From the NCBI RefSeq assembly GCF_008692035.1, contig NZ_VTFG01000001.1:2790001-2854000 (forward strand): 64,000 nt of DNA. Direction: 5' to 3'. Positions 48,503 through 57,963 of this stretch are shown piece after piece. This DNA is from Pseudomonas marginalis. Lineage in GTDB: Bacteria; Pseudomonadota; Gammaproteobacteria; Pseudomonadales; Pseudomonadaceae. Numbering within the stretch: the first letter of the stretch is position 1; every line of letters begins with the position of its first letter. A program made the translations under genes and the position numbers. The notes beneath the pieces are model-generated. The model was given only the letters and a program-made list of their open reading frames with translations. It had not been told where the DNA came from and ran no database searches.

Positions 48503-51067
48503 ATGTCCTCTCGTTTCAACCGCCGGTCCTCCTCCCCCGTGCTGTCCTTGCTGACCGCCGCCATCCTGCTGGCCGGTTCGCCAGTGATGGCCGCCACTGC
48601 CGCCGAACCTGCCGCCCACAGCCACGGCAACTACAGCTTCAGCATCGAGCAACAGCCACTGGTTTCGGCGCTGAACGCCTTTACCAGCGTGACCGGCTGG
48701 CAAGTCGGCCTGCCCGCCGAGCTGGGCCAGGGTGTGTCGTCCCCTGGGGTGCGCGGCGCCCTGTCGCCGGAGAAAGCCCTGGACCGGCTGTTGGTGGGGA
48801 CCAACCTGAGCTACCGCAAGCTGGGCAACAACAACATCGTCCTGGAAAAGCGCACGGCGGGCAGCACCCTCAACCTGCAACAGGTGACCATCAGCGCCAC
48901 CCGTAACGCGCAGGATGTGAACAGCGTACCGAGCACCGTCAGCGTGCATGATCGCGAAGAACTGGACCGCCAGAACGTCAACACCATCCGTGAGCTGGTG
49001 CGCTACGAGCCCGGCGTCTCGGTCGGCGGCGCAGGCACCCGCGCCGGCAATGCCGGGTTCAACATCCGCGGGATCGACGGCGACCGCATCCTCACCCAGG
49101 TGGACGGTGTGGAAGTGCCCGACAACTTCTTCAACGGCCCCTACGCCAAGACCCGCCGCAACTACGTCGACCCGGAAATCGTCAAGCGCGTCGAGATCCT
49201 GCGCGGCCCGGCCTCGGCCCTCTACGGCAGCAGCGCCATCGGCGGCGCCGTGAGTTACTTCACCCTCGACCCGGACGACATCATCAAGCCCGGCCAGGAC
49301 GTCGGCGCACGCCTGAAGACCGGCTACAGTTCCGCCGACGAAAGCTGGCTGACCTCCGGCACCGTCGCCGGCAGCGTGCAGGACTTCGATGGCTTGCTGC
49401 ACCTGAGCCAGCGCAATGGCCATGAGACCGAATCCTACGACGGCAACAACGCCACCGGCCTGGCCCGTACCGGCGCCAACCCCGAGGACGCGCGCACCAC
49501 CAATATCCTGGCCAAGCTCGGCTGGAACTATGGCGATGACAACCGCCTGGGCCTGACCTATGAGAAGTACAAGGATGATCGCGACGTCAACCTGAAGAAC
49601 GCGGTGGGCGGCCCGTTCATCGGCGGCCGAGGCTTCAACCTCTACCGTGATCGCCGTGGTAACGACACCATTACCCGCGAACGTTTCGGCCTGGAAAACA
49701 GCTTCGCCCTTGAGTCGCCGATTGCCGACCGGATCAAGACCAGCCTCAACTACCAGATCGCCAAGACCGACCAGACCACTGCCGAGATCTATCAGTCAGG
49801 CCGGCGTGTCCTGCGTACCCGCGACACGCTGTACCAGGAAAAACAGTGGATTTTCGATGCCCAGTTGGACAAAGCGTTCAGCCTCGGTGAAACCGATCAC
49901 CAAGTGACCTACGGCACTACCCTCAAGCAGCAGAAAGTCACCGGCTCGCGCGAGGGCGGCGCGACCTGTGTGGCCGTCGGCAGTGGCTGCACCGCCATCG
50001 GCGCCCCCAGCCCGATGGCCTCCGACAGTGTGAAAAAGTCCAGCGACTTCCCCGACCCGACCATCAACACCTACTCGCTGTTCGCACAGGACCAGATCAG
50101 TTGGGACAAATGGACCTTCCTGCCCGCCGTGCGCTACGACTACACCCAGCTCAAACCCAAGCTGACCCAGGAGTTCCTCAACACCGTCAACCCGACTGGC
50201 GCGGACCCGGTGAGCGATAAGGAAAAAACCTGGCACCGTGTGACGCCCAAGTTCGGCCTGACTTACGCCCTGACGGATCAATACACCTGGTTCGGCCAAT
50301 ATGCCGAAGGTTTCCGTACGCCATCCGCCAAGGCGTTGTACGGCCGCTTTGAAAACCTCAACCTGGGCTACACCGTCGAGCCGAACCCCGACCTCAAGCC
50401 AGAAACCAGCAAGGGCATCGAAACCGGGATTCGCGGCAAATTTGACGAGGGATCCTTTGAAATCGCCGTGTTTTACAACAAGTACCGCGACTTTATCGAT
50501 GAGGACAACGCCGTCGTCGGCGGCACGGTCGAACAGTTCCAGGCCATCAATATCAAGCGCGCCACCATCAAGGGGGCCGAAGCCAAAGGGCGCCTGAACC
50601 TGGATGCATTCGGCGCCCCGCAGGGCCTCTACACCCAGGGTTCGGTGTCCTATGCCTACGGTCGTAACGACGATAACGGCGAGCCGCTGAACAGCGTCAA
50701 CCCGCTCAAGGGCGTATTTGGCCTGGGCTACGATCAGGACAACTACGGTGGTCTGTTGAGCTGGACCCTGGTGAAAAAACAGGATCGCGTCGACAGCAGT
50801 ACCTTCCACGCGCCGGACGGCGACACCAGCGGCCCCTTCAAGACCCCGGGCTTCGGGGTTGTCGACCTGACCGCCTTCTACAAAGTCACCCAGGACGTGA
50901 CCATCAACGGCGGCCTCTACAACCTCACCGACAAGAAATACTGGAACTGGGATGACGTACGCAGCTACGACAGTGTCGGCGAAGCCGCGGTGACCGGACC
51001 GGCCAACCTCGACCGCCTGACCCAGCCGGGCCGCAACGTTGCGATCAACCTGATCTGGGACATCTGA
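48503..51067 (+). CDS. hxuA: TonB-dependent heme receptor with STN signalling domain, HxuA-like
   Basis: 854 residues from ATG 48503 with GGAG upstream. Signal peptide about 1-40 (SPVLSLLTAAILLAGSPVMA). An STN signalling domain (about 50-125: YSFSIEQQPLVSALNAFTSV) contacts the anti-sigma protein. Plug domain near 145-260 with GFNIRGIDGDRILTQVDGVE, then the beta barrel with FRTPSAKALYGRFENLNLGY, a FRAP/NPNL-like segment NPDLKPETSKGIETGIRG (typical of heme/hemoglobin receptors), and C-terminal ending in NVAINLIWDI with an aromatic-rich final strand. Substrate heme is inferred from this family and from the neighbouring heme oxygenase. Confidence 0.9.
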   Translation: MSSRFNRRSSSPVLSLLTAAILLAGSPVMAATAAEPAAHSHGNYSFSIEQQPLVSALNAFTSVTGWQVGLPAELGQGVSSPGVRGALSPEKALDRLLVGTNLSYRKLGNNNIVLEKRTAGSTLNLQQVTISATRNAQDVNSVPSTVSVHDREELDRQNVNTIRELVRYEPGVSVGGAGTRAGNAGFNIRGIDGDRILTQVDGVEVPDNFFNGPYAKTRRNYVDPEIVKRVEILRGPASALYGSSAIGGAVSYFTLDPDDIIKPGQDVGARLKTGYSSADESWLTSGTVAGSVQDFDGLLHLSQRNGHETESYDGNNATGLARTGANPEDARTTNILAKLGWNYGDDNRLGLTYEKYKDDRDVNLKNAVGGPFIGGRGFNLYRDRRGNDTITRERFGLENSFALESPIADRIKTSLNYQIAKTDQTTAEIYQSGRRVLRTRDTLYQEKQWIFDAQLDKAFSLGETDHQVTYGTTLKQQKVTGSREGGATCVAVGSGCTAIGAPSPMASDSVKKSSDFPDPTINTYSLFAQDQISWDKWTFLPAVRYDYTQLKPKLTQEFLNTVNPTGADPVSDKEKTWHRVTPKFGLTYALTDQYTWFGQYAEGFRTPSAKALYGRFENLNLGYTVEPNPDLKPETSKGIETGIRGKFDEGSFEIAVFYNKYRDFIDEDNAVVGGTVEQFQAINIKRATIKGAEAKGRLNLDAFGAPQGLYTQGSVSYAYGRNDDNGEPLNSVNPLKGVFGLGYDQDNYGGLLSWTLVKKQDRVDSSTFHAPDGDTSGPFKTPGFGVVDLTAFYKVTQDVTINGGLYNLTDKKYWNWDDVRSYDSVGEAAVTGPANLDRLTQPGRNVAINLIWDI

Positions 51068-51077
51068 CGACACCCGA

Positions 51078-51118
51078 CTCACCTCGTCGAAATTTCAGCG
51101 GCGAGGTGAGGATTTTTT
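51078..51118 (+). terminator. intrinsic terminator after the heme receptor
   Basis: CTCACCTCG and CGAGGTGAG pair around a 15-base loop and are followed by GATTTTTTAC. It separates the receptor from the heme oxygenase gene. Confidence 0.85.
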
Positions 51119-51203
51119 ACTGTGCCGCGTCTTCTTGTTCGTCTAGTTGATAACAGCTCTCTTTAAGGGCCATAAGGCGCTCCCCCTTCTCAAGGACTTT
51201 TTC

Positions 51204-51812
51204 ATGACCGCTTCTTCTACCGCAGAACGCCCAAGCCTGCGCTCCCAGCGCCTGAACCAGATTACCCACGAGCCACACACCAAGCTGGACGCGTTGGTGA
51301 AGGCCCACGCGCCGTTTGAAACCCAGGCCAACTTCGCGCGTTTCGTAGTGGCGCAGTACCTGTTCCAGTCGGAACTGGTGGCCCTGTACAACGATGCCGA
51401 ACTGATCAAGATCGTGCCTGACCTGGCCGAACGCTGCCGCGCCGAAGCCGCCAGGCTGGACCTGGCTGACCTGGATACCGAAGTGCCTGCCCCGGTCGCG
51501 GGTGCACTGAAGAACCCGAGCAAGGCCGAAGCTCTGGGCTGGTTGTTCGTGTCCGAAGGTTCCAAGCTGGGCGCGGCGTTCCTGATCAAGCGCGCCGTAG
51601 GCCTGGGCCTGAGCGAAACCTTCGGTGCCCGCCACCTGGGTGAGCCGGCCGGTGGTCGCGCCGAAGGCTGGAAAAGCTTCACTCGCACCCTGGATGCGTT
51701 GCAATTGAGCGCCGAGGAAGAAGCCGCAGCGGAAAAAGGCGCGGTGGATGCATTTGTGCGCTTCACCGTGCTGCTGGAACAGGCGTACGCTAGCGCCCCT
51801 GAACTGGCCTGA
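51204..51812 (+). CDS. hemO: biliverdin-forming heme oxygenase, HemO/PigA type
   Basis: 202 residues from ATG 51204 with AAGGA upstream. Bacterial heme oxygenase fold: the proximal ligand His25 is in THEPHTKLDA, and the distal helix carries GWLFVSEGSKLGAAF. Aligned from memory to P. aeruginosa HemO (PigA), the residues that give its rotated heme are mostly kept (Asn18, Lys33, Phe115), while Lys132 corresponds to Arg130. It releases iron from imported heme with CO and biliverdin as products. It has its own leader after a terminator, so it is probably a separate unit. Confidence 0.92.
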   Translation: MTASSTAERPSLRSQRLNQITHEPHTKLDALVKAHAPFETQANFARFVVAQYLFQSELVALYNDAELIKIVPDLAERCRAEAARLDLADLDTEVPAPVAGALKNPSKAEALGWLFVSEGSKLGAAFLIKRAVGLGLSETFGARHLGEPAGGRAEGWKSFTRTLDALQLSAEEEAAAEKGAVDAFVRFTVLLEQAYASAPELA

Positions 51813-51839
51813 TCGCCCACATTGAAATGCGGTTTAAAT

Positions 51840-51927
51840 GTGGGAGGGGGCTTGCTCCCGATAGCGGTGCATCAGTCAACAAATAGGTACCTGACCCTCC
51901 GCCATCGGGGGCAAGCCCCCTCCCACA
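51840..51927. repeat. REPIN: two inverted REP copies
   Basis: Left copy GTGGGAGGGGGCTTGCTCCC begins at 51840, inverted mate ATCGGGGGCAAGCCCCCTCC begins at 51904, separated by about 41 bases. Located between hemO and the DUF454 gene, both on the plus strand. Confidence 0.9.
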
Positions 51928-51980
51928 GTTGATTGCATTTCAATGCCGACTCTTTTGTTATCCCCTACTTTGCACACACC

Positions 51981-52382
51981 ATGACCCGCAAACCCCAATC
52001 CACCTCGAAAATCGCACAGATCCTCTTCGGCCTGCTGGCCTACGTCAGCCTGGGCATCGGGCTGGTGGCGATTGTGGTGCCGGGTTTGCCCACCACCGAG
52101 TTCATCCTCCTGGCCGCCTGGGCCGCGACCAAAAGCTCACCGCGCCTCAGTGCCTGGCTGGAAAACCACCGCCTGTTCGGACCGATCCTGTTCAACTGGC
52201 GCAACGGCAGGATCATCGCGCGCCGGGCCAAAGTCAGTGCCACCGTGAGCATGCTGCTGTGCGCGATCCTGATGCTGGTGATGCTCGACCACGGCTGGCC
52301 GATCTACCTGGCGATTGCCGGGATGAGCCTGGGCAACCTATGGATCTGGTCACGCCCGGAACGGCTCGCACAGCCCGTGTGA
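51981..52382 (+). CDS. DUF454 (YbaN-family) small inner-membrane protein
   Basis: 133 residues from ATG 51981. DUF454 signature: two membrane segments (LLAYVSLGIGLVAIVVPGLP and VSMLLCAILMLVMLDHGWPI) with the conserved VVPGLPTTEFILLAAWAATK-SSP and WLENHRLFGPILFNWRNG loop. Function is unknown, although the family often sits near heme and cytochrome genes, as here after a heme oxygenase. Confidence 0.85.
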   Translation: MTRKPQSTSKIAQILFGLLAYVSLGIGLVAIVVPGLPTTEFILLAAWAATKSSPRLSAWLENHRLFGPILFNWRNGRIIARRAKVSATVSMLLCAILMLVMLDHGWPIYLAIAGMSLGNLWIWSRPERLAQPV

Positions 52383-52521
52383 CGCCGGCTGTAGCCGTTC
52401 TCCTACCGCTCATCGCCTGCCTCTCATGAATTAATTTGTTACGCCGATGTTTCAGACATAGCGCTGAATGGACTTGGCCTGCACTGCGAGCCCTCCAACA
52501 TGCCCATTCGTGAGTGAACCT

Positions 52522-54660
52522 ATGTTCGACACCCTCTCTATCCGCTTGAAAATCGTGCTGCTGTCCGGGCTCTGCCTGTTGGGGGTGATTGCGCTGGTGG
52601 TCGGCATCAACATCTACAACACCAACCAGAACGATCAGTTGGTCAGCGACTCAAGCTCGCGCATGCTTACCGACGGCGTGGAACAACTGCTGCAAGCCAG
52701 GGCGGCCGAACAGGCAGTGCAACTGCAGAAAACCTTCGGCGACAGCCTGCTGGCGCTGACCGCACTGGCCGACCAGGTCAAGGACCTGCGCACCATGGCC
52801 AGCAAGCGTGGCCTGGACGCCGGCGCGCTGCGCGAAGAAATCAACCAGAGCCTGAAAACCACGTTCGATCGCAACAGCAAGGTGCTGGGTTTCTGGCTGT
52901 CGTTCGAACCCAACAGCCTGGATGGCAAGGACAGCGAATTCGTCGATGACAAAGCGCGCGCCTCCAACGAAAAAGGGCGCTTCTCCAGCTATTGGAGCCG
53001 TGCCGGCGGCGAAGGCTTGAACACCGTCATGGTCGAAGAGGACCTGAACAAGACCACCCTCACCCTCAACGGTACGCCCTACAACATCTGGTACACCTGC
53101 CCCCGGGACACCCGCACTACCTGCCTGCTGGACCCATATGAAGATACGGTGGGCGGCAAAAAGGTGCTGATGACCACCATCGCTTCGCCGCTGATCGTCG
53201 ACGGCAAACTCATCGGCGTCATCGGTGTGGACATTGCCCTCACCGCCCTGCAAGCCACCACCGACGCCGCACAGAAAGACCTGTTCAACGGCGCGGCGCA
53301 CCTGGAGATTCTTTCCAGTACCGGCCTGATTGCCGCCTACAGCGGCGAACCGGACAAGGTCGGCAAGAACCTGATCGACACCCTTGGCGCCGAAGGCAAG
53401 GAAATCGTGCAATTGCTGGCCAGTGACAACCGCATGATCCGTGAACAGGGCGACACTATTCGCGCCGTGTACCCGGTCAAGCCACTCGCCGATGCCAAGC
53501 CATGGGGCGTGGTGATCAAACTGCCCAAAAGCGTGATGCTGGCCGATAACGTCAAGCTGCAGGCGGTACTCGACGACGCCCAGGCCAGCGGCACGCTCAA
53601 GGCCTTGCTGGTCGGCGCCGCCGCCGGCCTGCTCGGCTTGCTGCTGATCTGGCTCACCGCCACCGGCGTGACCCGCCCGATCAACAGCGTCGCCGCCATG
53701 CTCAAGGACATCGCCAGCGGCGACGGCGATCTCACCCAGCGCCTGGCCTATGCCAAGAAAGATGAACTGGGCGAGTTGGTGAACTGGTTCAACCGCTTCC
53801 TCGATAAACTGCAACCGACCATCGCGCAGATCAAGCAGAGCATCACCGAAGCCCGTGGCACGGCTGACCAGTCCTCGGCCATCGCACGCCAGACCAGCGA
53901 AGGCATGCAGGTGCAGTTCCGCGAAATCGACCAGGTGGCCACGGCGTCCAACGAAATGAGCGCCACCGCCCATGACGTCGCCAACAGCGCCTCCAATGCC
54001 GCCAGCGCGGCACGCGGCGCCGACCAGTCGGCCCGTGAAGGCATGTCGATCATCGAGCAGAGCACCCGCGACATCACCACCCTCGCCGAAGAAGTCAGCA
54101 AGGCGGTGGGCGAAGTCGAAGCCCTGGCGGTCAACAGCGAACAGATCGGTTCAGTCCTGGAAGTGATCCGCAGCATTGCCGAGCAAACCAACCTGCTGGC
54201 GCTCAACGCGGCGATCGAAGCCGCACGCGCCGGGGAAAGCGGCCGGGGGTTTGCGGTGGTGGCCGACGAAGTGCGCAACCTGGCCAAGCGCACCCAGGAT
54301 TCGGTGGAGGAAATCCGCCAGGTGATCGAACGTATCCAGAGCGGCACCCGTGGCGTGGTGGCAACCATGCACTCGAGCCAGAGCCAGGCCCAGAGTAACG
54401 CAGGGCAGATCCATCAAGCCGCGCAGGCCCTGGGCAAGATCAGTGATGCCGTGACGGTGATCAGCGACATGAACCTGCAAATCGCCAGCGCCGCCGAGCA
54501 GCAAAGCGCCGTGGCCGAAGAGGTCAACCGCAACGTCTCGGCGATCCGCACCGTGACCGAAACCCTCACCGGCCAGGCCACCGAGTCGGCGGCCATCAGC
54601 AGCCAGCTCAATGCGTTGGCCAGCCAGCAGATGAAACTCATGGATCAGTTCAAGGTGTAA
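52522..54660 (+). CDS. methyl-accepting chemotaxis protein with dCache sensor
   Basis: 712 residues from ATG 52522. Membrane segments at about 9-32 and 350-373 flank a large dCache_1 periplasmic domain ([50 protein letters not shown]). HAMP follows, then the signalling hairpin tip [20 protein letters not shown]. Two periplasmic cysteines (Cys193 and Cys201, in [11 protein letters not shown]) could form a disulfide. It lacks the R-x-WY amino-acid motif of the receptor at 11.7 kb. Size and pattern recall the polyamine/histamine receptors TlpQ/McpU, but I cannot assign a ligand. Confidence 0.88.
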   Translation: MFDTLSIRLKIVLLSGLCLLGVIALVVGINIYNTNQNDQLVSDSSSRMLTDGVEQLLQARAAEQAVQLQKTFGDSLLALTALADQVKDLRTMASKRGLDAGALREEINQSLKTTFDRNSKVLGFWLSFEPNSLDGKDSEFVDDKARASNEKGRFSSYWSRAGGEGLNTVMVEEDLNKTTLTLNGTPYNIWYTCPRDTRTTCLLDPYEDTVGGKKVLMTTIASPLIVDGKLIGVIGVDIALTALQATTDAAQKDLFNGAAHLEILSSTGLIAAYSGEPDKVGKNLIDTLGAEGKEIVQLLASDNRMIREQGDTIRAVYPVKPLADAKPWGVVIKLPKSVMLADNVKLQAVLDDAQASGTLKALLVGAAAGLLGLLLIWLTATGVTRPINSVAAMLKDIASGDGDLTQRLAYAKKDELGELVNWFNRFLDKLQPTIAQIKQSITEARGTADQSSAIARQTSEGMQVQFREIDQVATASNEMSATAHDVANSASNAASAARGADQSAREGMSIIEQSTRDITTLAEEVSKAVGEVEALAVNSEQIGSVLEVIRSIAEQTNLLALNAAIEAARAGESGRGFAVVADEVRNLAKRTQDSVEEIRQVIERIQSGTRGVVATMHSSQSQAQSNAGQIHQAAQALGKISDAVTVISDMNLQIASAAEQQSAVAEEVNRNVSAIRTVTETLTGQATESAAISSQLNALASQQMKLMDQFKV

Positions 54661-54671
54661 GACACACCAAC

Positions 54672-54714
54672 GGTCAAATGTGGGAGGGGGCTTGCCCCCT
54701 CCCACATTTTGACC
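54672..54714. repeat. REP hairpin acting between convergent genes
   Basis: GGTCAAATGTGGGAGGGGG and CCCCCTCCCACATTTTGACC form nearly perfect 18-bp arms around CTTGC. The whole lies 11 bases past the chemoreceptor stop and 9 bases before the nitroreductase stop, so it is a likely bidirectional terminator. Confidence 0.85.
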
Positions 54715-54723
54715 GCCTACTGC

Positions 54724-55287
54724 TTAGAGACCCGTCCAGGCCTGCACAAACGCCGCCACATCTTCCTTCGGCACCGTACGCGGCGGGTTCTGCGGTGTAC
54801 CCAAATAAAGGAAGCCAATCACCTCCTCATCCGCCGTCAGCCCCAGGCCTTTGGCGACATGAGCCGAGTAGGACAGTTCACCCGTGCGCCACACCGCACC
54901 AATCCCCTGGGCATAGGCCGCCAGCAGAATACCGTGGGCCGCGCAGGCGGCTGCCAACAGTTGTTCAGACTTGGGCACCTTGAAGTGTTCCTGCAGGCGG
55001 GCAATCACCACCACCACCAGCGGCGCCCGCAGCGGGCCGTTCTGGGCCTTGTCGATGACAGCCTGGGGAGCATCGGCGTCCTGCAGGCGAGCGGCTTCGG
55101 CCAACAGCGTGCCCATCTGCTCACGGGCGGCACCTTCCACGGTGAGGAAACGCCAAGGGCGCAGTTGGCCGTGGTCGGGCGCACGCATGGCTGCGGCGAA
55201 CAGCACATCGCACTGCTCCTGGGTCGGTGCCGGTTCCAGCAAACGCGGCACGGAAACACGGTTGAGCAAAGCGTCGAGAGCCTGCAT
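54724..55287 (-). CDS. NAD(P)H nitroreductase, YdjA-like
   Basis: 187 residues. FMN-dependent nitroreductase fold, small YdjA branch. Visible motifs are the N-terminal RRSV-like phosphate contact here as LLNRVSVPRL, MRAPDHGQLRPWRFLTVEG, and AACAAHGILLAAYAQGIGAV with the conserved WRTG that shapes the FMN site. The enzyme reduces nitro or quinone-type compounds; physiological substrate unknown. Divergent from the DUF1111 operon. Confidence 0.88.
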   Translation of the reverse strand: MQALDALLNRVSVPRLLEPAPTQEQCDVLFAAAMRAPDHGQLRPWRFLTVEGAAREQMGTLLAEAARLQDADAPQAVIDKAQNGPLRAPLVVVVIARLQEHFKVPKSEQLLAAACAAHGILLAAYAQGIGAVWRTGELSYSAHVAKGLGLTADEEVIGFLYLGTPQNPPRTVPKEDVAAFVQAWTGL

Positions 55288-55350
55288 TGGCCACCTCCAG
55301 AAAAAAATGTGCGGTCATTCTAGCGGGAATGAATCGGGATGCCACCAAAC

Positions 55351-55367
55351 GATAATTGCTCTTATTC
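55351..55367. promoter_or_regulatory. weak Fur-like box before the DUF1111 operon
   Basis: GATAATTGCTCTTATTC has an ATAA-N6-TTAT core resembling half of the Fur consensus. It lies about 60 bases before the operon's first start. The match is partial, so this is a suggestion. Confidence 0.35.
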
Positions 55368-55427
55368 AATCCGCCCCGCCCTGTTAGACTTTGCGACCTT
55401 ATTTTCAGCCTTGGTCCGGGAAACTCG

Positions 55428-56867
55428 ATGTTTCGTTCGCTTTTTCGCCTGTGCGCAGCGTTGATGGCCTTGAGCCTGGCCGCCTGCGACGACGCCCCAC
55501 GCTTCACCAAGGCCGAGCCGGGTGAAGCGCGAGCGGGCGGCGCGACGACGGTGAACAAGCGCGACCAGAATGCGTTTTCCCTGCCCTCGGCCAACCTGTC
55601 GCCCACGCGCCGCCTGGATTTCAGCGTGGGCAACAGCTTCTTTCGCAGCCCCTGGGTGATCGCGCCGTCCACCACCACCGCCCGCGATGGCCTGGGCCCG
55701 CTGTTCAATACCAACGCCTGCCAGAACTGCCATATCAAGGACGGCCGTGGCCACCCGCCGCTGCCCGACGCGGCCAATGCGGTGTCGATGCTGGTGCGCC
55801 TGTCGATTCCCCTGTCTACCCAGGACCAGCCGCCCTACGCCAAGCTCATCGAGCAAGCCGGGGTGGTACCCGAGCCCGTCTACGGCGGGCAATTGCAAGA
55901 CATGGCGGTGCCCGGCGTGCCGCCGGAAGGCAAGGTGCGCGTCGACTACACGCCGGTCAACGTCACCTTCAAGGACGGCACCGTCGTCGAGCTGCGCAAG
56001 CCCGACCTGCAAATCACCCAGCTCGGCTATGGCCCGATGCATCCAGATACACGCTTCTCCGCACGCATCGCCCCGCCGATGATCGGCCTGGGCCTGCTCG
56101 AAGCCATCAGCGACGCGGACATCCTGCGCAATACCGACCCGAAGACCGCCGACAAGGACGCCCTCGTCGGCCGCGCGAATCGGGTCTGGGATGACGCCGA
56201 GCAAAAAACCGTACTCGGGCGTTTTGGCTGGAAAGCCGGGCAACCCAACCTCAATCAACAAAATGTTCACGCGTTCTCTGGTGATATGGGCCTCACCACC
56301 TCCCTGAGACCCTTCGATGACTGCACCGACGCCCAAGTCGCCTGCAAACAGGCACCCAACGGCAATGGCCCCGATGGCGAGCCGGAAGTCAGCGACAACA
56401 TCCTGCGCCTGGTGCTGTTCTATACGCGCAACCTGGCAGTGCCCGTGCGCCGCGACGTCGACACGCCGCAGGTGCTGGCCGGGAAAAACCTGTTCTACCA
56501 GGCCGGTTGCCAGGGTTGCCATAAACCGACGTTCACCACCGCTGCGAATGCCGCCGAACCCGAGTTGGCCAACCAGGTGATTCGCCCCTACAGCGACCTG
56601 CTGTTGCACGACATGGGGCCAGGCCTGGCCGACAACCGCACGGAATTCAAGGCCGGTGGCCGCGACTGGCGCACGCCGCCGTTGTGGGGCATCGGCCTGA
56701 CGCAGACCGTCAGTGGCCATACCCAGTTCCTGCATGACGGCCGCGCCCGCAACCTGCTCGAAGCCGTGCTGTGGCACGGCGGCGAAGCACAAGCGGCGCA
56801 GCAGCATGTGTTGTCCTTCAATGCCGAGCAGCGCGCTGCGTTGCTGGCGTTCCTGAATTCTTTATAA
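55428..56867 (+). CDS. DUF1111 di-heme oxidoreductase-family lipoprotein
   Basis: 479 residues from ATG 55428. Signal peptide ends in the lipobox SLAAC, so it is lipid-anchored. Two heme-binding CxxCH motifs: CQNCH near residue 103 and CQGCH near residue 363. The family is related to MauG-like c-type di-heme proteins and is called thiol oxidoreductase in older annotations. It is followed by an imelysin and a DUF1513 gene; the P. aeruginosa PA4371-PA4373 cluster is the same as I recall, though there the imelysin-type icmP gene precedes it. Iron-related function is suspected. Confidence 0.88.
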   Translation: MFRSLFRLCAALMALSLAACDDAPRFTKAEPGEARAGGATTVNKRDQNAFSLPSANLSPTRRLDFSVGNSFFRSPWVIAPSTTTARDGLGPLFNTNACQNCHIKDGRGHPPLPDAANAVSMLVRLSIPLSTQDQPPYAKLIEQAGVVPEPVYGGQLQDMAVPGVPPEGKVRVDYTPVNVTFKDGTVVELRKPDLQITQLGYGPMHPDTRFSARIAPPMIGLGLLEAISDADILRNTDPKTADKDALVGRANRVWDDAEQKTVLGRFGWKAGQPNLNQQNVHAFSGDMGLTTSLRPFDDCTDAQVACKQAPNGNGPDGEPEVSDNILRLVLFYTRNLAVPVRRDVDTPQVLAGKNLFYQAGCQGCHKPTFTTAANAAEPELANQVIRPYSDLLLHDMGPGLADNRTEFKAGGRDWRTPPLWGIGLTQTVSGHTQFLHDGRARNLLEAVLWHGGEAQAAQQHVLSFNAEQRAALLAFLNSL

Positions 56868-56898
56868 GCTTCGCCCCAATTACAGAAGGGAGCTCGAC

Positions 56899-57963
56899 AT
56901 GTTCCGTCCCAAGTTGTTGTTCACCAGCCTGGCCGCCCTCGCCCTGGGCGCCTGCTCGCCACAAGACCCGCAAGCCGTGACCTCGGCGGCGATCGCCAAG
57001 CAGGTGATCCTGCCGACCTACAGCCGCTGGGTCGAAGCCGACCGTCAGTTGGCCGTCAGCGCCCTCGCCTACTGCCAGGGCAAGGAAAGCCTGGACACTG
57101 CCCGCGCCGACTTCCTCCACGCGCAAAAAGCCTGGGCCGAGTTGCAACCGCTGCTGATCGGCCCGCTGGCCGAGGGCAACCGCTCGTGGCAGGTGCAGTT
57201 CTGGCCGGACAAGAAGAACCTGGTGGGCCGCCAGGTCGAGCAACTGGTCGCCGCCCAGCCGCAGATCGACGGTGCCGCACTGGCCAAGTCCAGCGTGGTG
57301 GTGCAGGGCCTGTCGGCCTACGAATACATCCTCTACGACGCCAGGACCGACATCGCCGACGAGGCGCAGAAAGCCCGTTACTGCCCGCTGCTGGTGGCCA
57401 TCGGTGAGCGCCAGAAAGCCCTGGCCGAAGAGATCCTGGCCAGTTGGAACAGCACCGACGGCATGCTCGCGCAGATGAGCAAGTTCCCGAACCAGCGCTA
57501 CGCTGATTCCCACGAAGCCATCGCCGATCTGCTGCGCGTACAAGTGACCGCACTGGACACCCTGAAGAAAAAACTCGGCACGCCCATGGGCCGCCAGACC
57601 AAGGGCATCCCGCAGCCGTTCCAGGCCGATGCATGGCGTAGCCAGTCGTCCCTGCAAAGCCTGGAAGCCAGCCTCGCCGCCGCCCAGACCGTGTGGGTGG
57701 GCGTGGACAACAAGGGCCTGCGTGGTTTGCTGCCGGCGGATCAGAAGCCGTTGGCCGACAAGATCGACGCAGCCTATGCGGCCGCGCTGAAACTGTTCGC
57801 CAGCAACCAGCGTACCCTCAACGAACTGTTGAACGATGACGCCGGGCGCCAGCAGCTCAACGACATCTACGACAGCCTCAACGTCGTCCACCGCCTGCAC
57901 GAAGGCGAGCTGGCCAAGGCGCTGGGGATTCAACTGGGCTTCAATGCCAACGACGGTGACTGA
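56899..57963 (+). CDS. imelysin-family lipoprotein (peptidase M75-like)
   Basis: 354 residues from ATG 56899 with AGAAGGGAG upstream. Lipoprotein signal peptide ends in LALGAC. Helical imelysin fold with SAYEYILYDARTDIADEAQK and RYADSHEAIADLLRVQVTAL. The GxHxxE motif of imelysin metal sites is replaced by GLSAYE, so the metal/peptidase site is probably not conserved. Imelysins of this type are thought to be iron-regulated periplasmic proteins (EfeO relatives). It ends one base into the next gene. Confidence 0.87.
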   Translation: MFRPKLLFTSLAALALGACSPQDPQAVTSAAIAKQVILPTYSRWVEADRQLAVSALAYCQGKESLDTARADFLHAQKAWAELQPLLIGPLAEGNRSWQVQFWPDKKNLVGRQVEQLVAAQPQIDGAALAKSSVVVQGLSAYEYILYDARTDIADEAQKARYCPLLVAIGERQKALAEEILASWNSTDGMLAQMSKFPNQRYADSHEAIADLLRVQVTALDTLKKKLGTPMGRQTKGIPQPFQADAWRSQSSLQSLEASLAAAQTVWVGVDNKGLRGLLPADQKPLADKIDAAYAAALKLFASNQRTLNELLNDDAGRQQLNDIYDSLNVVHRLHEGELAKALGIQLGFNANDGD

